64,000 bases of DNA from Muribaculaceae bacterium (GCA_023663365.1 JAMPHP010000002.1:152677-216676), one strand, 5' to 3'; shown: positions 8,484 through 18,204, numbered from the stretch's first letter. Notes: generated by a model not told the origin, from the letters alone. Translations and numbers: made by a program.

Positions 8484-10631
8484 TTATAATTTCACCTTAG
8501 TGGCTTTGTCGCCCTGCACCTTGATGTAGATGCCGTGCTCGGGGGTGGCCACGGGCAGGCCCTGGAGGTTGTAGTACACGGCGGGGACATCGGAGGCCTC
8601 GGCATCGACATTGCCAATGCCGGTGGTGGTGCCCTTGTAGTCGAAGTTGAGAGTGTGGTTACCGTCGGGGCTGAAGGTGGCGGTAAGGTCGTAGTAGCCC
8701 GGCGTCACCTCGGTGAGCTGAGCGTCCTTGGTGTCGACACCGGCGATGCGGGGATAGAGGTCGGCCTGAGCGTCGGTGGCCGACTTTGTCTCGTAGACAT
8801 GACCTATATTGGCATCGGCGAGGGCAGCCTCGATCTCGGGCTTGCTCATGGCACCGGGAGCCACACGCGAGGCAGCGCCTTCGGCCTTGTCCGACGAGAG
8901 CACGAAGTAAGCCTTGTCGCTACCCTCGGCAGCCTCAAGCAGGATGCCGGTGGCGGTGTAGACCTGCTGCTCATCGGAGGGGTTGTTGCAGGCGAGCTCC
9001 ACGGGCCAGCCGAAGTCGAAGTGACGGTCGTAGAAAGTGCCGTGCATATAGAGCGTCTCGGCAGGCAGCAGGTCGGCGGGAGTGTACACCGAGAGGGTGT
9101 TCGCGCCCATGTCGGCCACGAAGCTGAGATTGGTGGCGCCGGTGGTGTTGAAGAGATAGCTGTCGGCAAATGTTTTCACCAAGGGCATAGGGCCGGCTGC
9201 GAGCTCGGCATTTGCCTCCGACGGGCCGAAGCGGTCGAGGTTCACGCTGTTGAAATTGCCGGTGTAGCGGGAGAAGCCGATAAGCGACTCACCGGCGGCA
9301 AACGCTGCATCGCGGAGCACGTGAGTCTTTGTACCCTCAATATTTGTCATAAGGTCGCCTGCAAGACCTGCGCCTACATTCCACTCGGCACCGGCCTTCT
9401 TGGAGATCATATAGAGAGGAGCTTCCTTGCTCGGCTCGCTCACGGTAAACTTCCATTTGTTGGCGGGAGCGCCGGTGTTGTACACACTGATATATACAGA
9501 CTTGTCGTCGCCTTCCACGGGCTCGATAGTATAAGATGGCACACAGGCCGACGTTCCGCTGTAGAGCACACCACCATTTGCTGAAGTTGCGCCATAGACA
9601 CGCGCCTTGAGGGTGCCTGCGAGAGCGCCGTCGACAAGATTCTCGCCCGGCATAGTCATATCAGTCGTGGGGCTATCCACGTAGCGCACCTCTGAGATGG
9701 CGAAAGCATCGGCCGGCATACCGCTTCCCACTTTCTGTGTGGCGGGATAGATGATGTAGTCCTTGCCGTCAAGTCGGAAGCAATTAAAGCCTGTCAGACC
9801 CGAGTGCTGAGGTGTGTAGTAGTAGTCGAGAGGCTGGTAGCCCGAAGTATAGCGATGGATTGAGTTTCCCTTCTTTCCTGCCGCTGAATATGTTTTCTCG
9901 TAGTGCGGATTGCTGTATATAAGGATAGAGAAATAGGCGTCGTCGATGTGTGCATACTCCATCAGATATGCAGTTGAGGTAGCTGTCTCTATGGTCGCTT
10001 TTCGTGCCCATTTCCATACATTAGGCTTAGCGGCCACACCTCGGTTATTGTATAGAAAACGATAATAATGCACGGAATCCATCGGCTGTTGATAAACACC
10101 TATCACCTCCTCTGTAAATATATCCTTTGCCACGGGAGCCATCGCATCGAAGCGATATTTTCTCGAAAGTGAAGCGGTTGGAGTTGGTGCATCAAGAGGT
10201 AGGAACGGGTGTATCACCTCGTCGGTGTTTGTATCTATTACCATGAAACCATGGCCGTCGCCGGTCGAGATTACACCGCCGGTAGCGCCGAACGATGTTG
10301 CGGTGGTCTTGTCGACGCGAACGAGCAGATGGCCTGCGGCGTCGATGTTGCAGCCGGTCCAGATTTTGTAGCCTTCTGTGGGTGCGATTGTCTTGAGCAC
10401 CTTGCCACTTGTGTCGTACACGGTAAGATTGCCGAAGAGCGTAGGCACATACACCTTATTTTTGTATAGAATACCTGAACGATTAGTCGATGAGGTGATT
10501 TTCGACATACTTTCAACTGAATAGACGAGGTCCAACGAGTACCCATCTTGTGTAAGCGTACGACCGACTGCGGCATTGGCAGTAGTCCCCGAAGCAGCTA
10601 AAACTACTGCTGCGAGTAGAATTTTTTTCAT
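8484..10631 (-). CDS. Secreted protein with C-terminal sorting-like tail (715 aa)
   Basis: No function recognised. Signal peptide MKKILLAAVVLAASGTTANA. Residues of about 25-430 match the repeated module of the 1121-residue neighbour: a propeller-like N-terminal stretch (VYDTSGKVLKTIAPTEGYK), GHGFMVIDTNTDEVI, TPQHSGLTGFNCFRLDGKDY and the SPTTDMTMPGENLVDGALAG block. The C-terminus has the tail YYNLQGLPVATP...GIYIKVQGD, which resembles T9SS type A sorting domains. Its leader contains ATCTTAT and AT-rich sequence like that of the 1121-residue gene. It is probably exported and surface-associated. Confidence 0.8.
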   Translation of the reverse strand: MKKILLAAVVLAASGTTANAAVGRTLTQDGYSLDLVYSVESMSKITSSTNRSGILYKNKVYVPTLFGNLTVYDTSGKVLKTIAPTEGYKIWTGCNIDAAGHLLVRVDKTTATSFGATGGVISTGDGHGFMVIDTNTDEVIHPFLPLDAPTPTASLSRKYRFDAMAPVAKDIFTEEVIGVYQQPMDSVHYYRFLYNNRGVAAKPNVWKWARKATIETATSTAYLMEYAHIDDAYFSILIYSNPHYEKTYSAAGKKGNSIHRYTSGYQPLDYYYTPQHSGLTGFNCFRLDGKDYIIYPATQKVGSGMPADAFAISEVRYVDSPTTDMTMPGENLVDGALAGTLKARVYGATSANGGVLYSGTSACVPSYTIEPVEGDDKSVYISVYNTGAPANKWKFTVSEPSKEAPLYMISKKAGAEWNVGAGLAGDLMTNIEGTKTHVLRDAAFAAGESLIGFSRYTGNFNSVNLDRFGPSEANAELAAGPMPLVKTFADSYLFNTTGATNLSFVADMGANTLSVYTPADLLPAETLYMHGTFYDRHFDFGWPVELACNNPSDEQQVYTATGILLEAAEGSDKAYFVLSSDKAEGAASRVAPGAMSKPEIEAALADANIGHVYETKSATDAQADLYPRIAGVDTKDAQLTEVTPGYYDLTATFSPDGNHTLNFDYKGTTTGIGNVDAEASDVPAVYYNLQGLPVATPEHGIYIKVQGDKATKVKL

Positions 10632-10691
10632 TAGGGATTAAATAATTGATTTATAGATAAGATGTCGGCGTTTCCGACATTCTTTAAAAGA

Positions 10692-10729
10692 AACTCCTCG
10701 TCGAGGCCGGGTGGCCCCGACGAGGAGTT
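10692..10729. terminator. Strong hairpin upstream of the 715-residue protein gene
   Basis: Perfect 12-bp arms AACTCCTCGTCG (10692-10703) and CGACGAGGAGTT (10718-10729). On the minus strand it is followed by TCTTTTAAAG and then a second small hairpin GTCGG/CCGAC. It could terminate transcription from the 1121-residue gene or act in the leader of the 715-residue gene. Confidence 0.5.
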
Positions 10730-10762
10730 GAGAATGGTCAGTGTGTTTTGGCGCTCTCGGAG

Positions 10763-11046
10763 CGCCGCGGGGGGATTTCCGTCCTTGCCGCGGGGGATTT
10801 CTTGCTTCGCAAGCGCCCAAGGGCGGTTTCTTTGCCGCGGGGGATTTCATTATCCCCCGCCCCCCTTAGTGGGGTCTCTGAACCCTGGAAAGGTGAAGTT
10901 GGCTTTCGTCACCTTTCCAGGGTTTGGAAATCGCCTTTAGGCGCTTGCGAAGCAAGAAACCCTACCGAAGCGAAATGTTCCTTCGCCTTTCCTGGGTTTG
11001 GAAACCCCACTGTAGGGAGCGAGGGATTGGGAAATCCCTCGCGGCG
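10763..11046. repeat. REP/BIME-type palindromes between two secreted protein genes
   Basis: GCCGCGGGGGATTT hairpins, the GGTCTCTGAACCCTGGAAAG stem and its complement recur here. The right-hand terminal hairpin is a second subtype, GAGGGATT...AATCCCTCGCGGC, in place of GGCGGAT/ATCCGCC. A CTTGCTTCGCAAG palindrome is inserted. The repeats fill most of 10632-11092. Confidence 0.7.
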
Positions 11047-11092
11047 TAGGGGGCGGGAATTTATAACTTATAATTTATAATTTATAATTCCT

Positions 11093-14000
11093 TTAGAGGA
11101 CGATCTTAGTGCTCTTGCTGCCCTGAACCTTGATGTAGAGGCCGCGCTCGGGGTTAGCCACGCGTACGCCCTGGAGGTTGTAGTAAACGGCGGGAGCATC
11201 GGCTTCGTCGACTACGTCGACTGCGTCGACGCCGGTCTCGGGATCAACAGTGAATTTCCACTTGCTGGCGGGAGCATTGATGTTGAAGAAGTAGATGTAT
11301 ACAGAGTTTGCATCGTCGGCCACGGGCTCGATTACGAACGAGGGAGCACCTGCGGTGCTGGCACCGAACGCGGGGTTACCGGCCTCGTTGGTGGCGGCGA
11401 ATACGCGAGCCTTGAGTGTGCCTGCGAGCTTGCCGTCGACGAGGGTCTCGCCGGCCATGGTCATGTCGGTAGCGGGCGACTGCACATAGCTTACCTCAGC
11501 GATAGCGAATGCATCGGCAGCGGTGTTCTTCTCACCGGCGGGATAGATGATGTAGTCCTTACCTGCGATGTTGAAGAAGTTGAAGCCGCTCAGACCGGAG
11601 TGCTGGGGTGTGTAGAACCAGCCGTCCTCAGAGTGCGTGTAGTTGGCCATGTACTTGCGGATAGCGTTGCCGTACATACCTTCGGCCGAGTAAGTCACCT
11701 TGTAGTAGGGGTTGGCGTAGACGGGCACGGAGAAGTTCACGTCGCCGGCGAAGGTATACTGCATTGCGTAGCCGGTAGAAGTCTGCACGTTAGCCTTCTC
11801 GGGGAAGATTACCTCGGTGGGATTCTGCTCAGCCGACACGATGCCTGCATTGGTGAAGAACGACTTGGTAGTCCAGTAGCTGGGCTTAGCGGCACCTACA
11901 TTGTTGTAGAGATAGCGGAAAGACGAGATACCGTTGAGGAGGGTAGCCCAGATGCCTACCTTCTCGGTCTCGAGGATGTTGCCCTGAACAGGCGACATGC
12001 AGTCGAAGCGCTGAGCGCTCGATGTCATAGCGATGAAGGGAACGATGACCTCGTCGGTCTTGCTGTCGATCACCATGAAGCCGTGGCCGCCATCTGCCGA
12101 GATGGTGCCGTCGAAGGCTTTCTTGTCGATCTGCACGAGCACGTGACCGGCCTGGTCGGTGTTGCAGCTTACCCAGTTGTGGTAGCCCTCGGTAGCGGGG
12201 ATAGTCTTGATGAGCTCGCCAACGTTGTTGTAGACCTTCACGCCTACGCCGTATTCGTTGACATATACCTTATCGTTGAGGCCAACACCCGAGCGGATGT
12301 TCGGAGAGATGAGGTTGCTGACGGCAGCAACACCTTCTACGGTGTAGAGAGGCTCAAGGATGAAGCCTTCCTGAGTTGTGACAGCACCTATGGTGCCTAC
12401 GGTAGGTTCTTTGGGCTCTTCGACAGGCTTCTCGTTGATTACGAAGGAAGCCACGCGGAGCTGCTGGGCGCCGGTGGGCTTGTCGGAAAGGTCGGCCTTG
12501 GCACCTACGGTGAATTTAACCTCGGTAGCGTCGCCGGTCCATACGAACTCGGTGTCGCCCTTAGCCTGCTCTACTGTGCCGGTGGAGGCGGTGATAGTGC
12601 CGTACTTGTCGGCAGCATCAGCAGCGAGGACAAACTTGATGGTAGAGAGCTTGCCGCCGTACACTGTGATGGTGTTCGAGGCATAGAGGCGGAGGCTCTT
12701 CACACCGGTATCGTAGCCGGAGTTGATCACGGGAGCGTTGTTGCCGTCGGCCTTGAGGGTGTTGAAGCCATAGCCTTCAGCCTTGAAGATGGGGAAGGTG
12801 AAGTCGACGTCGTTGATCACGATCGATGCCTCTTCGGTGCCGGTGCAGTCGGAGAAGTCGGGGCCGGGCTCTTCGGTGAGGCCGTTGATGCTGTAGATGT
12901 AGTTGCCGCTCTCGATTTCGGGAGTCTTGGTCTCACCTTTCACATAGAGGATGAGCTTGCCGCATACCACCACTTCGTCGCCAACCTTGAGCTGGTCCTC
13001 GGAAGTGAACTTGGCGCCGTCGAGGTACTTGCCGCGGAACACGATGAGCTCGTTGTCGGCATCCTTGTCGGCGATCACGTATGTGGCGTTGCCGTACTCA
13101 GTGCTGAGCTCGGTGATGGATTTCACCACACCTGCGGTGTAGACATTGTCGGCAGCCATCTCGCCCTTGTCGATGAGCTGAAGTGCATCAGCCACGGTGT
13201 AGGGCTTCTCTACGGTGCCTTCGCCTGTATAAGCGGGGGCTTCGGGCACGTTGACGGAGAATTTCCACTTGGTGAGAGGAGCGCCCTGGCTGAACATGTA
13301 GATATATACCGAGTTGGGGTCGTCGGCGATATACTCAACGCTGAAAGAAGGCACGGTGTAGGTGTTGCCGGGAGCATACATGGGGTTGCCGTCTTCCTTG
13401 GTGGCAGCGTATACGCGGGCCTTGAGTGTGCCTGCGAGCTCACCGTCGACGAGAGTCTCGCCGGCCATGGTCATGTCGGTGGCGGGGCTGTTGACGTAGC
13501 TTACCTCAGCGATGGCGAAGGGATCGGCTGCGGCATTGGTGGTGCCGGCGGGGTAGATGATGTAGTCCTTGCCGTCGAGGGTGAAGAAGTTGAAGCCTGT
13601 CAGGCCGGAGTGCTGGGGTGTGTAGAACCACTGGTCGGTGGGCTTAAGGTTCACGCCATACTTGCGGATGGCGTTGCCGAACATGCCTTCGGCCGAGTAA
13701 GTGGTCTTGTACTCGGGATTGACGAAGATAGCGATGTCGAAGTTCTCCTGGCCGGTGAAGGTGTACTGCATAGCCATGCCTGTCGACTTCTGTGCCTGGG
13801 CACGCGAAGTGAAGAGCGAGGGCACTTCCTCGGTGGGAACTACGCCGGCGCTTGTGCTGATGAGCTGAACTTTCCACCAATTGGGCTTGGCTTCCACGCC
13901 GCGCGCGTTGTAGAGATAGCGCATGGTAGATGTGCCTGCGTTGAGGGGCTCGTACACGCTCACAACCTCATCGGTGAGGATGTTGCCGGCGATGGGACCC

Positions 14001-14458
14001 ATAGCGTCGTAGCGCTGTGAGCTGGAGTTCATCTCAAGGAAGGGAACGATGACCTCGTCGGTCTTGCTGTCGATCACCATGAAGCCGTGGCCGCCGTTGG
14101 CGGTGATTTGGCCGCCGACAGAGCCGAATACGGCCTTGTCGATCTGCACGAACACGTGACCGGCCTGGTCGAGGCTGCTGCTGATCCAGTTGTGGTAGCC
14201 CTCGGTAGCGGGGATAGTCTTGATGAGATTGCCCTCCTTGTCGTAGACCTTCAGGCCTGTGGCGAAGTCGTTGACATAGAACTTGTCGTTGACGCCAACA
14301 GCCGAACGGATGTCGTTAGTGCTGGGCGCACCCGTAAGGTTTTCAAGCGAAAACACGGGTTCAAGGGCAAAACCTTTCTGTGTGAGCACAGTGCCGGTGG
14401 CAGCGTTAGCCGCGAAAACCGATGCAAGTGCCAAAGAAGCGATAATGCTTTTTTTCAT
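11093..14458 (-). CDS. Large secreted protein with internal duplication (1121 aa)
   Basis: Unknown function. Signal peptide MKKSIIASLALASVFAANA. A module of about 400 residues occurs twice, near residues 22-420 and 700-1065. Both copies contain KTIPATEGYHNW, GGHGFMVIDSKTDEVIVPF, YSAEGMFGNAIRKY or MYGNAIRKY, and FYTPQHSGL.GFNFF. Between them lie an OB-fold-like segment (about 430-535; YTVADALQLIDKGEM, ADKDADNELIVFRGKYL), common in Bacteroidetes secreted proteins, and a beta-sandwich-like stretch (about 545-690). The tail is YYNLQGVRVANPERGLYIKV, as in its neighbours. A long antisense open frame across this gene is a codon-bias shadow. Confidence 0.82.
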   Translation of the reverse strand: MKKSIIASLALASVFAANAATGTVLTQKGFALEPVFSLENLTGAPSTNDIRSAVGVNDKFYVNDFATGLKVYDKEGNLIKTIPATEGYHNWISSSLDQAGHVFVQIDKAVFGSVGGQITANGGHGFMVIDSKTDEVIVPFLEMNSSSQRYDAMGPIAGNILTDEVVSVYEPLNAGTSTMRYLYNARGVEAKPNWWKVQLISTSAGVVPTEEVPSLFTSRAQAQKSTGMAMQYTFTGQENFDIAIFVNPEYKTTYSAEGMFGNAIRKYGVNLKPTDQWFYTPQHSGLTGFNFFTLDGKDYIIYPAGTTNAAADPFAIAEVSYVNSPATDMTMAGETLVDGELAGTLKARVYAATKEDGNPMYAPGNTYTVPSFSVEYIADDPNSVYIYMFSQGAPLTKWKFSVNVPEAPAYTGEGTVEKPYTVADALQLIDKGEMAADNVYTAGVVKSITELSTEYGNATYVIADKDADNELIVFRGKYLDGAKFTSEDQLKVGDEVVVCGKLILYVKGETKTPEIESGNYIYSINGLTEEPGPDFSDCTGTEEASIVINDVDFTFPIFKAEGYGFNTLKADGNNAPVINSGYDTGVKSLRLYASNTITVYGGKLSTIKFVLAADAADKYGTITASTGTVEQAKGDTEFVWTGDATEVKFTVGAKADLSDKPTGAQQLRVASFVINEKPVEEPKEPTVGTIGAVTTQEGFILEPLYTVEGVAAVSNLISPNIRSGVGLNDKVYVNEYGVGVKVYNNVGELIKTIPATEGYHNWVSCNTDQAGHVLVQIDKKAFDGTISADGGHGFMVIDSKTDEVIVPFIAMTSSAQRFDCMSPVQGNILETEKVGIWATLLNGISSFRYLYNNVGAAKPSYWTTKSFFTNAGIVSAEQNPTEVIFPEKANVQTSTGYAMQYTFAGDVNFSVPVYANPYYKVTYSAEGMYGNAIRKYMANYTHSEDGWFYTPQHSGLSGFNFFNIAGKDYIIYPAGEKNTAADAFAIAEVSYVQSPATDMTMAGETLVDGKLAGTLKARVFAATNEAGNPAFGASTAGAPSFVIEPVADDANSVYIYFFNINAPASKWKFTVDPETGVDAVDVVDEADAPAVYYNLQGVRVANPERGLYIKVQGSKSTKIVL

Positions 14459-14513
14459 TGTTAATAATTTATTGGTTTAGAAATAAGATTAATCATTGAG
14501 ATTATTCTGTCTC

Positions 14514-14731
14514 GCCGCGGGGGATTTCCCTATCCCCCGCTTCCCCTTAGTGGGGTCTCCGAACCCCGGAAAGCGAGACGCGGTTAAAACGCGGTTAAAA
14601 TGTTCGTTCGCCTTTCCCGGGTTTGGAAACCCCACTGGAGGGGGCGAGGGATTCGGAGATCCCTCGCGGCATCCGCGTCGCCCAAATCCGCCACGGCATC
14701 CGCGTCCCTCGCGGCGGCAATCCGCCACGGC
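14514..14731. repeat. REP/BIME-type palindromes
   Basis: A GCCGCGGGGGATTTCC hairpin, a diverged stem (CCGAACCCCGGAAAG / CTTTCCCGGGTTTGG), then the GAGGGATTCGGAGATCCCTCGCGGC terminal hairpin and extra ATCCGCCACGGC ends. It lies between the 452- and 1121-residue secreted protein genes. Confidence 0.65.
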
Positions 14732-14756
14732 GGTATGGGGGCGAAAAAAATGCAAT

Positions 14757-14803
14757 ATGGATTATGAATTATGAGCTCGGGGAGTCATAATCCATAATCC
14801 ATA
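14757..14803 (-). terminator. Terminator-like inverted repeat
   Basis: TATGGATTATG and CATAATCCATA arms enclose a GC-containing loop. It lies 15-60 nt past the stop of the 452-residue protein gene on the minus strand, consistent with a terminator. Confidence 0.5.
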
Positions 14804-14817
14804 CAATTTAATTTACC

Positions 14818-16170
14818 TTAGAGAAGTACTTTAGCAACGGATGTGCCCTGCTTGCGGATGTAGAGCTGGCCTGCGGCGGGGTTCTCTACGCGCATGCCGT
14901 TTACGTTGTAGTATTCGACGGGAGCGTTTTCGTTGTTGTCGACGGTGATGTTGTCGATGCCGGAATCACCTTCGGGCACGGTGAATTTGAACTTAACCAT
15001 CGGGCCTTTGGAAGAGTAGCAGTAGATGTATACCGAGCAGGGGTCACCTTCTACGGGCTGCACGTTGAGGCAGTTTACGAAAGTAGCGGTGAGGTAGGCG
15101 GGGCTGCCGTTCTCGAGAGCCTGACCATAGGAGCGGGCTACGAGCTGAGCTACGTCCTTGGCGTTGTCACCAACGGGGGTGTCGGTGTAGGCTACTTCTG
15201 CGATAGCGATGGCATCGGCAGCGTGGGTAGCATAGTTACCGGCGGGGTAAACGATGTAGTCTTTGCCTTTGAGGTTGAATACCATGAAACCGCCGATGTC
15301 GTTGTGCTGGGGAGTGATGAAGTAGTCGTCGGTAGCAGCCCATTTCAACAAGCCTTCCTCATCTTCAACATACTCATAGCGACGGACGCCGTTGCCGAGG
15401 TCGTTGGCGGGGTTGTAGCCGGTAATGCCGGTGTAGGGGTTGGCGTAAACAGCAGCGTAGGGATACTGGCCATATTCGTCGGGAGTGCCATAGTACTGAG
15501 CGGTGCCCTGGGTCACAGTTTTCTTTGCAGCGGTGTCCTTGAAGACGGGGTCGAGCTGAATGGCAACGCTTTCAGCGCCGGTGCACTCATGAGTTTCACC
15601 ATCAAGGAAGAAGTCGGTAAGCAGACCGGTAGTGCCACCGTCGGGGGTAGCGAGGAGCTGCCAGAATTCCGACTTGGTGTCGTACATCACATGGCCGAAG
15701 TAGTCCCAACGGGCAGAGGGACCCTGAGTGAGATTGAATGTACCGGGAACCCATTCCTGAGTTTCGCCATCGATAATCCAGATGAGGTTAGCAGCTTTAC
15801 CGGGGTAGAAGCAACCACCGTAAGCACCGGTACCGGGCCATACTTCGCTCGAGCCGCGTACTACGATATTGCCGGCGATATCGGCGTTGTTGCTGCACCA
15901 GAGGAAGTCGGAGGGAGGAGTCATGGTCTTCTCGAGGCCGAGCTCGTTGTAGACTTTCACGGTGTTGCCAACGTAGTCCTGAAGATAAAAGAAGTCGTTG
16001 GAGCCGATACCGTAGCGGATGTTAGCGTTACCAACTTCATCGAGGTTAGCCCACTCTACGGAGAGGTGGTAGCCTTCGCGGAACTTGTCGTTGATGCTGT
16101 TGACGTAGTCTTGAGCAAACATCGACATGGAGCTTGCAGCAGCAAGCGAAAGGAGGAAAAGTTTCTTCAT
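14818..16170 (-). CDS. Secreted protein, paralogue of the two following genes (450 aa)
   Basis: Unknown function. Signal peptide MKKLFLLSLAAASSMSMFA. It carries one copy of the module seen in the 715- and 1121-residue proteins, more diverged: YGIGSNDFFYLQDYVGNTVK, then WDYFGHVMYDTKSE, NGVRRYEYVED, ITPQHNDIGGFMVFNLKGKD and TPVGDNAKDVAQLVARSYGQ. The tail is VEYYNVNGMRVENPAAGQLY. I chose ATG 16170 so that the signal peptide begins MKK; ATG 16176, two codons upstream, is also possible. Likely exported by the same route as its neighbours. Confidence 0.8.
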   Translation of the reverse strand: MKKLFLLSLAAASSMSMFAQDYVNSINDKFREGYHLSVEWANLDEVGNANIRYGIGSNDFFYLQDYVGNTVKVYNELGLEKTMTPPSDFLWCSNNADIAGNIVVRGSSEVWPGTGAYGGCFYPGKAANLIWIIDGETQEWVPGTFNLTQGPSARWDYFGHVMYDTKSEFWQLLATPDGGTTGLLTDFFLDGETHECTGAESVAIQLDPVFKDTAAKKTVTQGTAQYYGTPDEYGQYPYAAVYANPYTGITGYNPANDLGNGVRRYEYVEDEEGLLKWAATDDYFITPQHNDIGGFMVFNLKGKDYIVYPAGNYATHAADAIAIAEVAYTDTPVGDNAKDVAQLVARSYGQALENGSPAYLTATFVNCLNVQPVEGDPCSVYIYCYSSKGPMVKFKFTVPEGDSGIDNITVDNNENAPVEYYNVNGMRVENPAAGQLYIRKQGTSVAKVLL

Positions 16171-16222
16171 TTCCATTCTTTGTTTAAGGTTAATATTAGG
16201 ATTTGGTTTAGTTTAGTTTTAT

Positions 16223-16407
16223 GCCACGGGGGATTTCTTGGCGCCGCGGGGGATTTCATTATCCCCCGCTTCCCTTTAGTGGGGTTTTAACCCAGGAAAG
16301 TTGAAGATGGTTCTTTCGTCGCCTTTTCTGGAGGAATGTTTCTTTCGCCTTTCCTGGGTTTGGAAACCCCACTGGAGGGGGCGAGGGATTCGGAGATCCC
16401 TCGCGGC
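16223..16407. repeat. REP/BIME-type palindromes
   Basis: GCCACGGGGGATTTC and GCCGCGGGGGATTTC hairpin ends, a shortened AACCCAGGAAAG/CTTTCCTGGGTT stem, and the GAGGGATTCGGAGATCCCTCGCGGC end hairpin. It is the last copy of this family in the window; none is seen after about 16.4 kb. Confidence 0.65.
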
Positions 16408-16449
16408 GGAGGGGACGGCGGTTATAATTTATAATTTATAACTTATAAT

Positions 16450-18138
16450 TTATAATTTTATCTTCTCCGCTTTGGCGCCTTGCTTCTTGATGTAGATGCC
16501 GGAGGCGAGGCGGTCGGCGGGTACGCGTATGCCCTGGAGGGTGTAGTACTCAGCGGGGGCTTCTTCGGTGTCGACCACTACATCTTCGATGCCTGAGGCA
16601 TTTGCGGTGTAGTCGCCGGCGCGCACGGCGATAGTGCACTCCATGCCGCCGCGGATTGCGGTGAGGGCGTAGGTGCCGTCGCCTGTCACGGTGAGGGTCT
16701 TGCCGTCGGCGCTCACGGTGCCGAGCTCGCGGGGAGCGGCGAGGATCACGCCGGTGACGTTCTTATTGACAAGGAGGCCGGCCTTGTTGTAGCCGTAGAA
16801 CTTGGGAGTGTAGGTGTATCCTTTGTCGCACGTGAGATGGGGGTCTACGAACTCTATCGAGGCCATCTCGGTGTCGCCGAGGTCAGGAGTAGCCACAAAC
16901 CAACCGTTGCGCACGGGACGCATCTTGATGCTACCCCATGTGTCGCCTGTGCCTGAGGGCACGTTCATGATGCCGAAGCAGTCGGTGTACATCACCGTGG
17001 AGCCGCCGCCGTCGAAGTTGAGGGCATACCAGCTGCCGATGGCGAGCATCACGTCGGCCCACTCATTGGCGTCGGCACCTGCCGACACGCCTTTGTTGAT
17101 GGCGTCGCCGTCGAGCACGGCGAGGTACATCTTCGTACCCGATTTATCGCTGCCGATGGCCGTGCGGGGGCGGCGTACGCCGTAGTCGGGCATTGTGGGG
17201 TAGCTTGCCTTGCGCTCGCCCTGCACGATGAGCATGGGGTCGCCGCCGCAGAGCTCCATGGTGCCGGCGAGGCTGTGGTTGTCGCCGTAGGCACTTGAGG
17301 AGATGTTGATTGAAGCGGGAGTGATGGTGTAGGTGTCGCCGACCTTGAAGTTGGCGTAGCGGGTGATGTTCTTGGCCACGTTGCTCGAGAGCACGAAGCA
17401 TCCTGCGGGCACGCTCACAGTCTTGCTGCCCTGCACGGGAGCCGACTGCACGGTGCACTCGGTGGGGCGGTCGGAGTGGAGGATGCCATCCTTGGGCTTG
17501 AGCACCACGTGGATGCCTTCGGGCGACTCGGGGTCGCCGGTGATAGGCCAGAAAGTGGTGGTAGAGCTCCAGCGGTTGGTGAAGAGCACAGTCTCGCCGG
17601 TGCCACGGGGCACGTTGACGAGGGTGGGAGCGAGCTCGGTCTTGCCGTTGAGTTTGGCCGAGAACTGCACCAGGGGAGTGCCGTAGTTGAGCTGACCGTC
17701 CTTGTTCACGCCCACGGCGCTCCATCCGGTCGACTTCTTGGCGGTCTTGAGAATCTCGCCGTCGCAGATGTTTGTGCCGATGGGGCCGAGGGTGGAGAAG
17801 AGGTCGGCGTTGACACCGAGGAAGTAGACATTGCCATCGCCCTTGCGGCTGTCGACCATCTTGTTGATGATCATGCTCTTGGAGCGGATGGGAGTGCCGT
17901 TGATGGTCTTTATTTCGACGTTGGGGTCGGTGAGGTCGGTTGTTGTGACCCACAGCTTCATGGTGCGGGCGCTGTTGGTGAGCTTGAGCTCAGCCAGGGT
18001 TGTGCCGGGGCCCGACTTATAGCACGCCAGGGTGTCGACGGTGTAGTCGGCTCCGGCGAGCGTCCACACTGTCTTTTCGGCCTGCATCGCAGGTGCAAGC
18101 AGGGCCGCGGCGGCTAAAGAGAGTATGATTTTTTTCAT
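16450..18138 (-). CDS. Secreted phosphodiester glycosidase (NAGPA family)
   Basis: A 562-residue exported protein. Signal peptide MKKIILSLAAAALLAPAMQA. The phosphodiester-glycosidase (NAGPA, DUF2233-type) domain spans about residues 40-430, with GVNADLFSTLGPIGTNICDG, RPRTAIGSDKSGTKMYLAVL and the family core NFDGGGSTVMY. Relatives remove N-acetylglucosamine or other sugars from phosphodiester-linked glycans. A bacterial Ig-like stretch (about 430-520) and the tail YYTLQGIRVPAD...GIYIKKQG follow. It sits downstream of the DUF6259 and SusD genes with short gaps, so it is likely part of the polysaccharide locus. The substrate is not determined. Confidence 0.87.
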   Translation of the reverse strand: MKKIILSLAAAALLAPAMQAEKTVWTLAGADYTVDTLACYKSGPGTTLAELKLTNSARTMKLWVTTTDLTDPNVEIKTINGTPIRSKSMIINKMVDSRKGDGNVYFLGVNADLFSTLGPIGTNICDGEILKTAKKSTGWSAVGVNKDGQLNYGTPLVQFSAKLNGKTELAPTLVNVPRGTGETVLFTNRWSSTTTFWPITGDPESPEGIHVVLKPKDGILHSDRPTECTVQSAPVQGSKTVSVPAGCFVLSSNVAKNITRYANFKVGDTYTITPASINISSSAYGDNHSLAGTMELCGGDPMLIVQGERKASYPTMPDYGVRRPRTAIGSDKSGTKMYLAVLDGDAINKGVSAGADANEWADVMLAIGSWYALNFDGGGSTVMYTDCFGIMNVPSGTGDTWGSIKMRPVRNGWFVATPDLGDTEMASIEFVDPHLTCDKGYTYTPKFYGYNKAGLLVNKNVTGVILAAPRELGTVSADGKTLTVTGDGTYALTAIRGGMECTIAVRAGDYTANASGIEDVVVDTEEAPAEYYTLQGIRVPADRLASGIYIKKQGAKAEKIKL

Positions 18139-18158
18139 TTGCTGATCTTATTCTTTTT

Positions 18159-18200
18159 TAAGGTCTTTAAGGTCATTAAGGACCTTAAGGACTTTAGGGC
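18159..18200 (-). terminator. Hairpin after the DUF6259 gene
   Basis: TTAAGGTC and GACCTTAA arms, with flanking repeats of GACCTTAA and an A/T run, lie just past the stop of the DUF6259 gene on the minus strand. It probably terminates or attenuates transcription into the NAGPA gene. Confidence 0.5.
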
Positions 18201-18204
18201 TTTT

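Noticed and set aside
11600-14020. 806-residue open frame antisense to the 1121-residue secreted protein
   Set aside because: It has no recognisable domain, is opposite a gene with signal peptide and conserved tail, and reflects codon bias in GC-rich sequence.
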